DNA of 64,000 nt. It comes from Chara braunii. Lineage: Eukaryota > Streptophyta > Charophyceae > Charales > Characeae. The position numbers and the translations under genes are program-made. The number at the start of each line of letters is the position of its first letter. Positions within the stretch are counted from its first letter, which is position 1. Location: positions 153,614 through 217,613 of the forward strand of contig BFEA01000393.1 of the NCBI GenBank assembly GCA_003427395.1. Direction: 5' to 3'. Under the pieces are notes generated by a model. It saw only the letters and a program-made list of their open reading frames with translations. It searched no databases and had not been told where the DNA came from. Of the stretch, positions 33,621 to 45,001 are shown piece by piece.

Positions 33621-35531
33621 TTAAGAGGAATCCATATGAATGTTAAAAGATCCAGGGATGCTGGCTAGAGAGTGAGAGTCCGCTTGGGGTGTACTTGTGC
33701 CTCCTTCCCATAGTGTGAAGATCAGACTGTGCCCTTTGATCCTTGCTATTTTGCCTTTTGCGAGATAGATGGATTCAAAATTGTTTTTATGTTGTTGAGC
33801 TTTGCCCTCTTCTTTCTTCATTTTCCTTCTCACTTTGCGCCATAGTGCCCAGTATTCTGTTTCAACCTGCTGTTGTAATATACCCCAAGGTTCCTGTGTG
33901 TGCATAGACCGTTTATCGATTGTCTCCTGACATCTCTTCCTCCAGATGGTCCATAGGGAAGCCTTCCTCAGGATTTGCAAAAGATTGTTTTCTAAGTTTG
34001 TCCAGTTTTCGGCGTGCTGAAGCCTAGCAATGGGAGTATGAGGTTATTAGTGAATTCTCCGGTGATTATTTTCTCCCAAATATTTTTTATTCTCTGCCAT
34101 AAAGGTTGGATTTTAGGGCATTTAAAGAAACAGTGATAGAGATCTTCTGTTTGGCCTTCTTTACAAGTGGAGCAGAGTTCTTTAAGTGCACTTTTGTCTT
34201 CTTTTCTTGTTCTCACATTTAGCCATTGGTTTAGTGGGACAGCGAGGTAGAGAATAAGCCATTGGAGACTTCTGAATTTCAGGGGGTGGATTATGGCTAC
34301 TTGGTTCCATGGGATCTGATTCAGATTTTCTGGGTCTACTTGTAGGTGTTTCCACCATCTCTCCATTATCACTGGGTCGGGATTTGCTGACCGTCTTCTT
34401 AAATTATATCCCATGTTTGTAGTGTATCTTAGGATGTTGAATTTCTGATCAATTCCCATGGGTCTTCGTTTCTGGTTCCATGTCCATTCTGCAGGGTCTA
34501 TCTCTAGGTTCTCAAGAGCTATTTGGGGGTTGTATCGGGTTAGCTCATTGTCTTCTACCATTCTGACTTTTCTTAGATTGTCCTCTCTTACTGAGACCTG
34601 TCCTACACTGTTTTTGTTAACCCTACTATAGTCTTTATAAGGGTCTTCTATTGTATGCATAGTAAACGTGATCCAGTTGTCCTTACCCTCTATCCTTTCC
34701 TTGTAAGATAGTGTGTATTCTAATGAAGTTGGGTGGATCATTACTGCCCAGTCTCCCTCGGTCCACTGCCTATTATTTTTTAGAATTGGGATCCATTGCA
34801 GAGGGATGTTGGACGTTATCTGGCGAAGGTTGTTTGCTAATCGATGACATCCCTTGAGTGTGGATCTAAGTTGCTTGACGTCTTTCCAATCTTTCCTGTT
34901 GTCATCCCATAGATGTTTCACTTGCCATATCCCTTTTTCTAGCCAAGCTCCCCATCTTGTGTCCTTTGTGGTTAAGGTAAAGGGCTTCTTCTTCGACTAT
35001 CCAAGGGTTGCAGTATAACGGCTGTCTGAGGATTTCTTCTTTGCTATGTGGTTTTCTTATCTTGGCCGGGAAGATTTCTCTCCAAGATTTTATGATGTTC
35101 CTCCAGAAGTTTAGTCTTGCTTCCCCTTTGGAATTTGGTGTGATCGTTGATCTGGCTTTCATTGACCAAGATTTACTCATTAACCAAGAGGAGCCTTCCA
35201 TGTTTGATGGTGTGTTGCAAATCGGCAGGAGATGGATTCCCTCAAGGGCCAGTGTCCTCCATGGGATACTGGGTGAGGTTATCAATTTTAGTACCCATTT
35301 CGTTTGAAGGGCCTTTATTTGTGTTGCTGGGTCTAGAACTCCTAGTCCTCCTTGGTTTTTCTTCCTTGTTACGTATTGCCAAGCGACCTTGGCTATGAAC
35401 TGCTGTCTGGATGCGTCTCCTGTCCATAGGTAGGCTGCGGCCTTCCTTTTAAGCTCTTTCATGGCCTTGTGATCGGGATTCCAGAAGGCTGCAACGAACC
35501 CCATCATTGAGAATATGGATGCGTCGTCCAA
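33621..35531 (-). pseudogene. LINE F ORF2 connection region and zinc-binding C-terminus
   Basis: Three consecutive minus-strand frames (35531-34902, 34921-33992, 33980-33621) together give the rest of ORF2. Landmarks: FSMMGFVAAFWNPDHKAMKE, IAKVAWQYVTRKKNQGGLGV, LEIDPAEWTWNQKRR, RSLQWLILYLAVPLNQWLNV, the zinc-binding motif CSTCKEGQTEDLYHCFFKC (complete, about 34170-34115), LWTIWRKRCQETIDKR and YLAKGKIARIKGHSLIF. Only two frameshifts separate them, so this is one of the best preserved C-terminal regions in the window. Confidence 0.88.
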
Positions 35532-35700
35532 ATAGTGAAATATGTACTTTCTCCCAGGCGTTGAGTTTTGTGGTGGTCATTTCTGCTGCTGCACCTAGCT
35601 CGTCTAGTCGTATTCCTAGAACTCTCATTGGGTTGTTGGGATCTGGCCATGTCATACCTTCTGGTGTGTTATGAGGAGGTTGGCTGTTATCATTTGTTAG

Positions 35701-36167
35701 CTACCATCTTACCGTTTTTTGCCAGTTTATCCGCATTTCCGAGGCTAGCTGGAATGCGCTCATTGCTCTTGTAAGGGCTTCGAATGAGGAATTGGTGGCT
35801 CTTATCAACACAGTTAAGTCATCAGCACAAAGGATGGTGGGGGGAATGACGTAAATGTGTGTGTTGTCGTCCGATGTCGAGATGATTCTTTCTATGGAGG
35901 GATGCTTTCTGAGGAAGGATGCTATCATTGCTATGGCTTCCATGATGAAAAGGAAGATGGGAGCTGCCAAGGGATCACCTTGCCTCACTGATCTTGATAT
36001 CTTGAAAGTATTACATATGTGACCATTTACTTGAACCGCTCCGTGGGCGTCCTTGTAAAGAATTTTGACCCATTTTCGAAAGATGGGTCCCACCCCCATT
36101 TTCCCCATGCATTGATCTAGGATATCCCAATTAACTTGGTCGTGTTGCTCCCCACGAATAGATTGGA

Positions 36168-36174
<7 letters not shown>
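35701..36174 (-). pseudogene. LINE F ORF2 reverse transcriptase fragment
   Basis: The minus-strand frame reads QVNWDILDQCMGKMGVGPIF, SRSVRQGDPLAAPIFLFIME and ILCADDLTVLIRATNSSF. The catalytic Asp pair is intact, but the residue before them is Cys where the family has Phe (CADD for FADD). An insertion of three residues (MIA) lies after FIMEAIA. The frame upstream runs into (CT)n and Ns and is not meaningful there. Confidence 0.85.

Positions 36175-36225
<51 letters not shown>
36172..36225. repeat. (CT)n microsatellite at a gap edge
   Basis: CT run that passes into the N gap. Confidence 0.95.
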
Positions 36226-36810
36226 NNNNNNNNNNNNNNNNNNNNNNNNNNNNNNNNNNNNNNNNNNNNNNNNNNNNNNNNNNNNNNNNNNNNNNNNNNN
36301 NNNNNNNNNNNNNNNNNNNNNNNNNNNNNNNNNNNNNNNNNNNNNNNNNNNNNNNNNNNNNNNNNNNNNNNNNNNNNNNNNNNNNNNNNNNNNNNNNNNN
36401 NNNNNNNNNNNNNNNNNNNNNNNNNNNNNNNNNNNNNNNNNNNNNNNNNNNNNNNNNNNNNNNNNNNNNNNNNNNNNNNNNNNNNNNNNNNNNNNNNNNN
36501 NNNNNNNNNNNNNNNNNNNNNNNNNNNNNNNNNNNNNNNNNNNNNNNNNNNNNNNNNNNNNNNNNNNNNNNNNNNNNNNNNNNNNNNNNNNNNNNNNNNN
36601 NNNNNNNNNNNNNNNNNNNNNNNNNNNNNNNNNNNNNNNNNNNNNNNNNNNNNNNNNNNNNNNNNNNNNNNNNNNNNNNNNNNNNNNNNNNNNNNNNNNN
36701 NNNNNNNNNNNNNNNNNNNNNNNNNNNNNNNNNNNNNNNNNNNNNNNNNNNNNNNNNNNNNNNNNNNNNNNNNNNNNNNNNNNNNNNNNNNNNNNNNNNN
36801 NNNNNNNNNN
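36226..36810. other. Assembly gap (Ns)
   Basis: 585 Ns between a (CT)n tract and a poly(T). Confidence 1.
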
Positions 36811-38491
36811 TTTTTTTTTTTTGGGTACCGTTTTTTGGGGACTACCGGTCGCACGCCGGTGGGTACCCCGCGCGACGCGGCACGTTAACGGCCGCGTCCA
36901 ATTCTTCAAGCAGGGAGAGGTACTGGTGGCTTAACTGAAGTTCAGGTACATCCAAGGGGGACCCTAAGGAGCTAAAACGGTGCCATTTTCAGGGTCAAAT
37001 AAGTGGGTTTCAATTTCGTTCAAAAAATGTGAAATGCGAGGAATGAGCCCTTGCAGTGACCTCTAGGCCGCAGCCTCCCATATTCTGAGGGGCCCCCCAG
37101 CAAGCATCGTGCCTGCCCTAAGTGAAGGCGGGCCTGGTATCAGACAAGGGGGCTATTTTTGTCATCTTTGAATTGAGGGGCGCCAGACAGTTACCTCGCG
37201 CCAGTTGGTTACAGAATAGTGTCTGTGTGAGCACAACAAGCTGAGCCTCTGGGCTCACTTTAGGAGCAACATGGCCAGAGGCTCTCAGCGAATAGGAGAC
37301 CAGGCAGCCACGTGGCTGAAGGCCCGACAGCGAATGAGAACGCAGGAAGTGACAGCAGCCACGTTGTACAGTTGGGCTGCCTCTATGCTGCGGGCCCAGC
37401 CAACTGTCTGAATGGGCCTGGGCGCAGACACTTTGGCCCAATGTGAAGGTACTAGGCCCCTGCACGCCAGCCCCAGCCCAGCCAGATCAGGGCCTACTTT
37501 CCATATAGCTAAGTGAGCGCCCAGCCAGAGGGACATTCTGGCCTGGCGGGCAATGCGGCCACGCTGCTGCTGTGTAGCGCAAGCAGGCTGCACTAGCACT
37601 GGCCAGAGGGCGCATGCAGGTGCAAGAGGTGAGAGGGGCGCTGCACTGGCAGCGGGCGCACGACGGCCATAGCCGGGCTGCTGGGGAGCATGCTGGTGCG
37701 GGCGATGGTGGTCTTCGAGTGTCAGGGATGCACACTGTGGAAAGTCGAGGGGTAAGGTGAGAGAAGAGGGAGACACGTATCTGGTGTATGCTGGCAGTCT
37801 ACAATGCGACGTCTTCACGTACATTGGTCTTCAGCTTCGAAGCGACTCCTGTTGGATGAACATTGTGCAGGCTAGATAGGCTGGGCGCTGAGCACCAATC
37901 TGAAAGAGCGACATTGGATACTATGCTGATGTGGCGAGAGAGTGCCAACATTGACATTTGAGTTCACTGTATTGCTCTTATTTGGCTGGTATCTTGGTGC
38001 ATTGTGCTTTCTGCTTGGTACACGGCTATCTGGACTACAGGCTGATTTTGCAATTTGGTTTTCTGTCTATTGCTCTCGCTCATTTCCTTGCAAAAATGTC
38101 CGTTTTAATGAAATCGTTGTTGTTCCATGATATTTGAGCTTTTCAAACTCTTGTTAATACCGTGGATTACTCATATTGATCTAGTGATTTTCATCCGAGC
38201 GTTGTTCGGGCATACCAAGTTCCTTGAGATTTGAACTTTGCTTTCCCTTTGCTCTCTCTACTGTACTGAATCACACGTTGCATTGCGCTGGCTTCCCAGC
38301 TATCCTACTAAGCTTCTTCATCACACTGCCACTTGTCCTGGCACTTCGCATACGTGGAGGTAATTGAAATGATGACTGAGAGTCTGAGATAATTTAGCAC
38401 TTCCCAAATGTGAGGGTGTGGATCTTTCAGCCACCTGTGGTTATCTTGCTTGTGAGTGTTGGCGGTTTGCTGTTTGGAGGGGGTGGATTTG
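36811..38491. other. Non-coding sequence
   Basis: Starts with GC-rich GGTACC/CGCGCGACGCGG sequence after the gap. GGTACTGGTGGCTTAA at 36920-36935 is an isolated end of the TTAA-flanked family. From 37060 to 37700 GGCCTG/GGGCC motifs recur. No gene supported. Confidence 0.45.
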
Positions 38492-38636
38492 TTAAACCTC
38501 TAGTGCATACCCCCAGCCTTGTGGAGACTTGTTTGTCACCTACTCCAAAAAAGTCGGAGCCGGAGTGCTGTCAACAAAATATATCGGCGGCTGGCGTCGC
38601 GTTTCGGCCTTCAAAGGGCATGTACTGGTGGTTTAA
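38492..38636. mobile_element. TTAA-flanked short inverted-repeat element, copy 3
   Basis: Left end TTAAACCTCTAGTGCATACC and right end, inverted, TTAAACCACCAGTACATGCC differ at four positions. TTAA borders both. Interior shares GTCGGAGCCGGAGTG and ATCGGCGGC with other copies. Confidence 0.8.
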
Positions 38637-40117
38637 GGGAGTGGGTGCTTTCACAGCCCTTTCTTAACAGTTCTTAAGAACAGCAGGCTGTTAGTCAATC
38701 TTTCCCATCGACGCACTCAATGCTGACGGTCGTGTGTTTAGCTGGGAGGAAAGCTATCTTGCTCAAGCAGAGTGGCTTTGGTTGTCCCAGCCCGAATAGG
38801 GGGGGCGCGTGTGAATGTTTATGATGTAAATTTTCTTCTCTAGGGAAGGCTTGCTTGTACCTCTCATGACTACCTTGGATGCCATGGTGTGAAAGATGTC
38901 CCTTTCTTAGTTGATGGCTGCGGCGCATCTCTATGCACTGCATTGCTGTCGTGTGCTGCACAGCGCATGCCTCACGCGCACCGGATGCGCCGCACTGCCA
39001 AGAATAGCTCCCCCCCCCCCTCACCCCCAAGGAAAAAAAGTCGGGGGGTGAAAGAGTGCCCAGTTCCCCACTCAGAAAAATCAGGACAGCGCCGCCCCCC
39101 ACCAAGGCCTGAAAAAACATTTGGGTGGCTCCTTCCTGCCCAAAGCGGTGTGAGTATGCCTTAAGTGATGAGGGCGTGTTGTATTCTGTCAGGTGACAAC
39201 ATGCCCTCATCATGACTGTATTTGGCCGATGATTCCGGATATGGACACTGGAAAACACACAGAGCCCCCGTTGCAGTTCACGAAATCCTTCGTGAATTTT
39301 GACCGGGGCTCGTAGTGTTTTCGAGTGTATAAGGCGGACTATTCATGCTTTTAACTTTTTTGCCTGACAGTCTTCTTGGAGGGGAATCGGCTACATTTTC
39401 CAAAAATTGCAAGTTACATACCTGAACAAAGAAAAGCATGGCCTCTGTGAAAGGATGATGGCCACAATGGCCCACAAATCAGAGGGAGGGAGACAAAACA
39501 ATCTCTGAAAAAATGATAGTCAACTCGCCAAAAAGGAAAAAGTAAACAAAGAAACATACCTGGACACCTTGAGGCGCACATCCACAGTCACTGTTGCTCC
39601 TGATTCAACCCTGACCTTTGTCGGTACGACCTGCATTCCATGCATGATTGGTACCATGCAGGATATTGATGAGTGCAAAATGACAAATCACAACCTTCCT
39701 TCAATGCAAGTTTCACGATGAATGGACACTGGGTGGTGGCAGAGAAAAGAAGGGAAGGGCGGGGAACGGAGGGTGAATGTACAAAACTTTTCTCCCCAAT
39801 ACAACAAATTGTGACATGCAAAAGTGACTGACATCAATGATATACTTGCTAGGTAACTCTGATATCATGTTCACAAACTTACAGGAAGACTTCAGGATAA
39901 GGTAAGGGGGAAGGAGGATGACACTCCAGTACTTACCAGATGACCTGATGCCATTCCCCCCAAGGAGAAAAACCTATGACAAACAGGAGGCATTTGAAAG
40001 GGGAAGAGATGCACACAGAAGACAGGACCCCGGGGGAGGAGTGTTAGTGGTTACAAACACCACTCTTTTTCCCTCCCCCTCCCTGGTCTTTCTACCATAC
40101 ATTCACAGATCCAGAAG

Positions 40118-40120
<3 letters not shown>
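38637..40120. other. Non-coding sequence with a 17-bp stem hairpin
   Basis: A hairpin (TGATGAGGGCGTGTTGT paired with ACAACATGCCCTCATCA) lies at about 39166-39215. A C run occurs at 39012-39021. No gene recognised. Confidence 0.45.

Positions 40121-40188
<68 letters not shown>
40121..40188. repeat. (CT)n microsatellite
   Basis: About 34 CT units running into an adapter junction. Confidence 0.95.
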
Positions 40189-40190
<2 letters not shown>

Positions 40191-40226
40191 GTCTCTTATA
40201 CACATCTAGATGTGTATAAGAGACAG
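40189..40226. other. Nextera mate-pair junction adapter (artefact)
   Basis: Double mosaic end as at 28825, here inside a (CT)n tract. Confidence 0.97.
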
Positions 40227-40879
40227 CTCTCTCCCACCCCCTTCAACCCCCCCTGCACAAACATTAATTTTGGCTGTTCAGTTCGATTTTTCAAGCGATG
40301 TTTTATGCACGCTCAGAAAAGAACACACATGCATAGGTGAGAGCGCATCAGCAACACATGCGAGTCAATAGCTAGCACGTAAGGGAAACAGCAAAATGAT
40401 TTCAATACGTACAGTGTACCTATCCCTGTTTCCAGGTCGAATGGACAGCTCAACAGCAGTTGACAGATTATTTGTGATCCGGACTTCTTGCCTGTGCACC
40501 TGGCCATGCCAAACAAAAAGGAACACAAAGCCCACAGCAAATTGTTCAGAACTTCAGAGTGCACACAGAGGCATTAGGAACCATTTACCCGAAAACTAAG
40601 GACCCCACATCAAAACTAAGATGTACCCGAAAACTTGTTGGGATTCTGAAGTAGAACGCGACATGAAATGCTTGCAAAAGCTACTTGTGCTTACTTTACG
40701 TCTTAATGGAGACATAAAATGGGGCAGATCTTATATAAAATACTAGTGTAACTTGGAAGCTGTTGGGCGAGATGTGCTTTTGAATGGGAACTGCTTTGCT
40801 TACCTTTTGATTTCCCCATTTTTTTAAATTAACATACGTTGGAAAACAGAAAGGGCTCTAAATTGGAAATTTCTACAGC

Positions 40880-42138
40880 TATGCATGGAAAAGATGGGAG
40901 TCGGCCCTAACTTTCGTAAATGGATCTGAGTTCTGTACAATGACGCACAAGGACAGGTTCAACTCAATCGTCACCTTTCGGAAAAGTATAAAATGCCCAG
41001 GTCGGTCAGACATGGAGACCCACTAGCAGCCCCCATTTTTTTATTCATTATGGAGGCAATAGCCTCCTTCCTTAGGAAGGACCCCTTGATAGACCGCCTG
41101 ATAGCAGAACCGGACCAGCAGGGACGCATTATAAACTTACCTTCGACGATATTATTTGCGGATGATCTGACAGTTCTCATTAGAGCCACGGACACCTCAT
41201 TCCAGGCCCTCACAAGAGCTATGGAGGCCTTTCAATTGGCATCGGAAATGAAGATAAATTGGCCTAAAACAGCAGGTTGGTGGCTCTCACATCAGGATCA
41301 ACAGAGTCAATCCCAGCCTCACAATTATGGAGGCATGACTTGGCTACCGTCGGATCAGCCGCTGAGATATTTGGGGATTAGGCTAGCTGATACGGGTCCC
41401 CATCACTCCATGGCCCCGGAACAAATGGCGAAAATGTTAGCAAAAATGTCAGCCTGGTCGGACATATATACATCGCTGTTTGGGAGGGCATTAGTGTTAA
41501 ACGCTTCCATTTTCTCAATGTTATGGTATGTAGGAGCGATATGGACTCCGCCATCACAGTCGCTTCACAAACTTACGAGGATGGCGGCCGCGTACTTATG
41601 GACGTCGAATCCGGATAAGACCAATTTTATATCAAAAGTAGCCTGGAAGCAAGTAATTCAATCAAAGGATCAAGGGGGGCTGGGCATTTTGGATCCCGCC
41701 CAGCAGATCAGAGCAATTCAAACCAAATGGGTCATCAAATTATTTACGCAACCCCATCTACGCTGGGTCCCCCTAGCATTGGAACACATACGGGGGATGG
41801 CGAGATACACAACTCCAACAAATATGGAGGGCACGTTCTGGTTATTCTGTAAAGGTTGGGCCAAGAAGGGAATAACAAGAGCGCAGGAGGGAGAGGAAAA
41901 CGACACCAGGTCTTCATACTGGGCCCACATCCTAAAGATATGGGCCGAAGTCTTCCCGGCAAGAGTAAGAGACCCAAGAACGAAAGAGGAAGTTCTCAGG
42001 CAGCCTTTGTTTTGTAACCCATGGTTGAAGGACTTTCAAGGAAAACCTAGAACACTTACAGCAGGACGCCAAGTGGGGGAATTGGTTGGAGCATGGGGTA
42101 TGGCAGGTAAAGCATCTATGGTCACCAACTCACAATAG
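40880..42138 (+). pseudogene. LINE E ORF2: RT second half and connection region
   Basis: Starts MEKMGVGPNFRKWI with a stop right after, then an open 381-codon frame at 40993-42138. It reads PRSVRHGDPLAAPIFLFIME (His for the usual Gln), ILFADDLTVLIRATDTSF with the catalytic FADD at about 41155-41166, ASEMKINWPKTAGWW, LVLNASIFSMLWYVGAIW, FISKVAWKQVIQSKDQGGLG and VFPARVRDPRTKEEVLRQPL. It is nearly clean for 1.1 kb, which suggests a recent insertion from a coding-competent parent. Confidence 0.9.
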
Positions 42139-43180
42139 GTGGAAAACGGGGAGGGAAATGAGAGAGGAAATGAAAGGTTGTCACAGACTAACTGAGAATT
42201 TGAATGAAGTGCTTACCTCCATACCCCAAGCATGGACACAAACATTGAGGGGCCCGTCTAAATGGGGCTGGGGTGACTGGGCAACGTGGACCTCCAGCTC
42301 GGAACCAGATCAAGCGTTCCGCATTCACCAGGAGGTAGGCCCAACCAATCAGTGGCTGGAGGCAGACATGTATCCAATCCTGAACCCAGGCTTTGGGGTT
42401 AGTCGATTGGACAAAGAGACATGTGTTCCAATAGCCATCAATAAAAATCTCCTTACGAAAGTCAGGGTGATCGAGACTGACGAGTTTACAATTTTTGCTC
42501 CTACAACACCTATCCAAGATCTGGAAATTGATCCAGCACATTGGGTATGGAACATCAAAGGGAATGGGCCAAGAGTAGTTAAGAGAGTCAACGTACTCCA
42601 CTACACTACTAAATGGGGATATAGGCTAAGAAAGAGATCAACTAAGGAGGATCAATCGCTAGCAATCAGATGGGAAAAGAGGGTGGGAATACCAAGACAG
42701 CAAATACGAAAATTGCCGTGGTCGATTTTGCACAGCATCAGGCTGAATAAAGTCAGAAGTATGCAGTGGCTCATACTTCATGTCGCACTCCCAGTCAACG
42801 CCTGGCTGTATGAAAAACGAAGCAGGAACAACAGAGATGTGAGAGAGCAAAACTGCGTCATGTGCGCGGAAGGAGTACCCGAAACACTGCTTCACAGCCT
42901 TCTGCTCTGCCCGGAAGCGGAGTATATTTGGTCTATAGCTCGAACCCTGTGGGATCGCATCACAGAACTTCCATTTCCAAGGAGTAAAAGACTCCACCTT
43001 ACAGGAACTGAAGTCCCAACAAGTTGGAACTCAAACCATAAGTGCATTTACCAGTTACTGAGACAATACACATTATGGACAATATGGAAAAGAAGATGCC
43101 AACAAGTGATAGGTAAAAGCCAGTCAACTAGAATGGAAGCTAGAGCAACACTAAATAATCTGCTACAGACGACATTATAG
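42086..43180 (+). pseudogene. LINE E ORF2: C-terminal region with zinc-binding motif
   Basis: One-frame overlap with the preceding segment points to a single frameshift at about 42085-42130. The frame is open for 364 codons: LEHGVWQVKHLW at the start, LEIDPAHWVWNIKGN, RSMQWLILHVALPVNAWLYE, zf-RVT CVMCAEGVPETLLHSLLLC (CX2CX9HX4C, about 42858-42914) and LRQYTLWTIWKRRCQQVIG. After 43180 another shifted frame gives AEGKIATMEGHRLIFCWF (about 43270-43325), the family's conserved C-terminus. Confidence 0.9.
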
Positions 43181-43589
43181 CTCAATGGCAGCGAGCCAAG
43201 AAACAGGCAGCGGCTAACCCTGAAAAGGCGAAGAACATTCTCAACAAATTCCACAACAGAGTATTGGCTGAAGGTAAAATAGCCACAATGGAGGGGCACA
43301 GGCTGATCTTCTGTTGGTTCAGAGAAGACCAACAAGACATGGCAAACGGACACCAGGGGCAGACACAGCAACTGGCTTCACCATGAACAAGGGAAGTCAA
43401 AGCTTAGAAAGGCGAAGGTCAAGAGTGAAGTGCAAGCAAAGGATCACAGGTTAAGACATAATTGCAAACGGCTGACCATAGCAAGAAGCAAGGTAACTTT
43501 GGAGAAGAAAAGGAAGATTTCAGGTAAGGATACTACAAATTAATGAGTCTGCAAAGGAAGCAGACCTCTAGAGGAATACAGGTGGGTCT

Positions 43590-43745
43590 AAAGGTTTAAG
43601 GAAGTAGGGTTCAGGGTTTAAAGAAAAAAGAAAAGGCCTAGTTAGTACTTCTACCACTGAAATCAATTTCGTAGTGGATCTACGGTTTTAGGGGTGTAGT
43701 AACATGAGATATTGGTACAATACAGAGAGGGTTTAGGGTTTAGAG
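43590..43745 (+). repeat. Telomere-like repeats in LINE E 3' UTR
   Basis: AGGGTTCAGGGTTTAAAG (about 43602) and GAGGGTTTAGGGTTTAGAGG (about 43727), comparable with LINE D 26090-26460. Confidence 0.7.
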
Positions 43746-44097
43746 GTTGTAGTCATCTAGGTTTTAGAGTCTCAGCATGGAACAGGAAACGCCCAGTTAA
43801 CAGTTCTAGCACTCAAAGCAAAGCCGACAGCCAAGCAGCTGAGAGGAACAAGCTAGCCAATACAAACGGGATACAGTTAACAAGCAGGAACGAAGGATAT
43901 TAGACTGGGCCTAAATTAGGTCCATCAGGCTAACTTAGGCAGGGGTGAGGGGTGGTACATCCTTCCTTCAGGAAGTAATCAATGCCGTCCTTCGGGCCTC
44001 CACACCATAAGGGGGAGGAGCGTGTGTGTGTTATCATTGTAATTCTGCCTGACTTGCCGGTGGAAAAAAAAAAAGAAAAAAAGAAAGGGCTCTACAA

Positions 44098-44274
44098 ACT
44101 GACTGGCCTAGCTCAATTGGTACACCCCTGAACTGTAGAAATGCAGACCTGAGTTCGGACTCCACTGGAAGCCGATGAGTATAAATATTACAATTCTGAA
44201 TTACCTAGGGCCGGTCGGTTCGATGATGATATCTCAAGGCCATCACCCTTTTGTAAAAAAAAAAGAAAAGGACT
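44098..44274 (+). mobile_element. tRNA-derived SINE, copy 1
   Basis: Head has a Pol III A box (CCTAGCTCAATTGG, about 44108) and B box (GAGTTCGGACTCC, 44150-44162). The family's 3' body, GGGCCGGTCGGTTCGATGAT then ATCTCAAGGC and ATCACCC, and an A-rich tail follow. It sits right behind LINE E. Confidence 0.88.
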
Positions 44275-44792
44275 TTACAGACAAGATGGCAAGAGCACAT
44301 GTGGTCCTCTTCGCCAATCCTGAAACAGCAACTGCATTGGTTTTGTGAACCCAGAGTTAACCAGGCGGAAACCTGGGAAGCAATTGAAGAGAGGTGTTGT
44401 CAATTGAACCATGAAGAAGATCTTCTTTGATTGTGGACAATTTGGAATCCAAGGGGAACATGGCCTACTGAAAATTTTGAAGGAGCCTAGGAATGTGAAG
44501 ATATTAAGGATCCCAAATACTTAGGGACAGCAATGACTCAATGCATCGGGACTTGTTAAACTCATCTATGGTTTTAGATTTATAGTATTGTTGAATAGGA
44601 AATAACAGTTTGTTGAAAGATGCCAAGCACATCATACAGGAAGGAGGAGAATGGGCTATCATCGATTTGGAGAAGGCAAAGAGTAGATCGGAAATTGCAA
44701 AAGCTGAAGTCGTTAGTTTGTTGAGGGCTCCATAGGAAAGAATGTCCTTGTATAGAAAAAGTATGGATGAATTGCTGGAGCTCAATACGGGG
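44275..44792. other. Possible retroelement remnant, not resolved
   Basis: Shifted frames give short peptide-like runs (for example WQEHMWSSSPILKQQLHWF and NQAETWEAIEERCCQLNHEE), reminiscent of Copia-type gag but far too broken to assign. Confidence 0.25.
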
Positions 44793-44967
44793 ACCACCAG
44801 TACCTTTNCCTGCTTGAAAAACAAATGCGCAGGGGTTAACACTTCCGGCAACTTTCGGGGCCGGACCGCCTTTGATAAATTTCATCAACGGCCGTTGTTG
44901 CATTTCAGGCCTCCGAAACTCGCGGTGAGGGGCCCACTCCCGATATATGGGAAAGGTACTGGTGGTT
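44793..44967. mobile_element. Short inverted-repeat element, copy 4 of the ACCACCAGTAC family
   Basis: ACCACCAGTACCTTTNCC at the left is matched by GGAAAGGTACTGGTGGT at the right. The interior shares TTTGATAAATTTCAT and GGGGCCGGACCG with the other copies. TTAA is present only on the right side. One unresolved base lies at 44808. Confidence 0.8.
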
Positions 44968-45001
44968 TAAAACTGTTAGAGGAAGGCAAATCACATGAGG
45001 G

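Larger units (their letters stand above)
32752..36176 (-). mobile_element. LINE F, L1-clade element truncated at a (CT)n and gap
   Basis: On the minus strand RT sequence begins at about 36175, right at a (CT)n tract and N gap, and ORF2 continues down to about 33621. The 3' UTR follows and ends at 32840-32752 with the conserved CTTGCCGGTGGAATAGAAAC, GGACTGATGCTCCCCAGAAT, a CAGAACCCTAAGGTTCTG hairpin and an A-rich tail. ORF1 and the endonuclease are absent or lost in the gap. Confidence 0.88.
40848..44094 (+). mobile_element. LINE E, 5'-truncated insertion with 13-bp target duplication
   Basis: The element body is 40861-44081. A perfect 13-bp duplication, AGAAAGGGCTCTA, flanks it at 40848-40860 and 44082-44094. 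It starts within the RT domain, ends after a 3' UTR with GGGTTTAGGG-type repeats, a CATCCTTCCTTCAGGAAG hairpin block and CTTGCCGGTGGAA followed by A-rich sequence. 5' truncation, A tail and a duplication of this size are the signature of target-primed reverse transcription. Confidence 0.95.

Noticed and set aside
35701-36909. 402-codon minus-strand frame spanning the N gap
   Set aside because: Most of it is Ns and (CT)n. Only the RT part up to about 36174 is meaningful.
44275-44760. Copia gag gene
   Set aside because: A few suggestive words only; no zinc knuckle, protease or LTR could be found.
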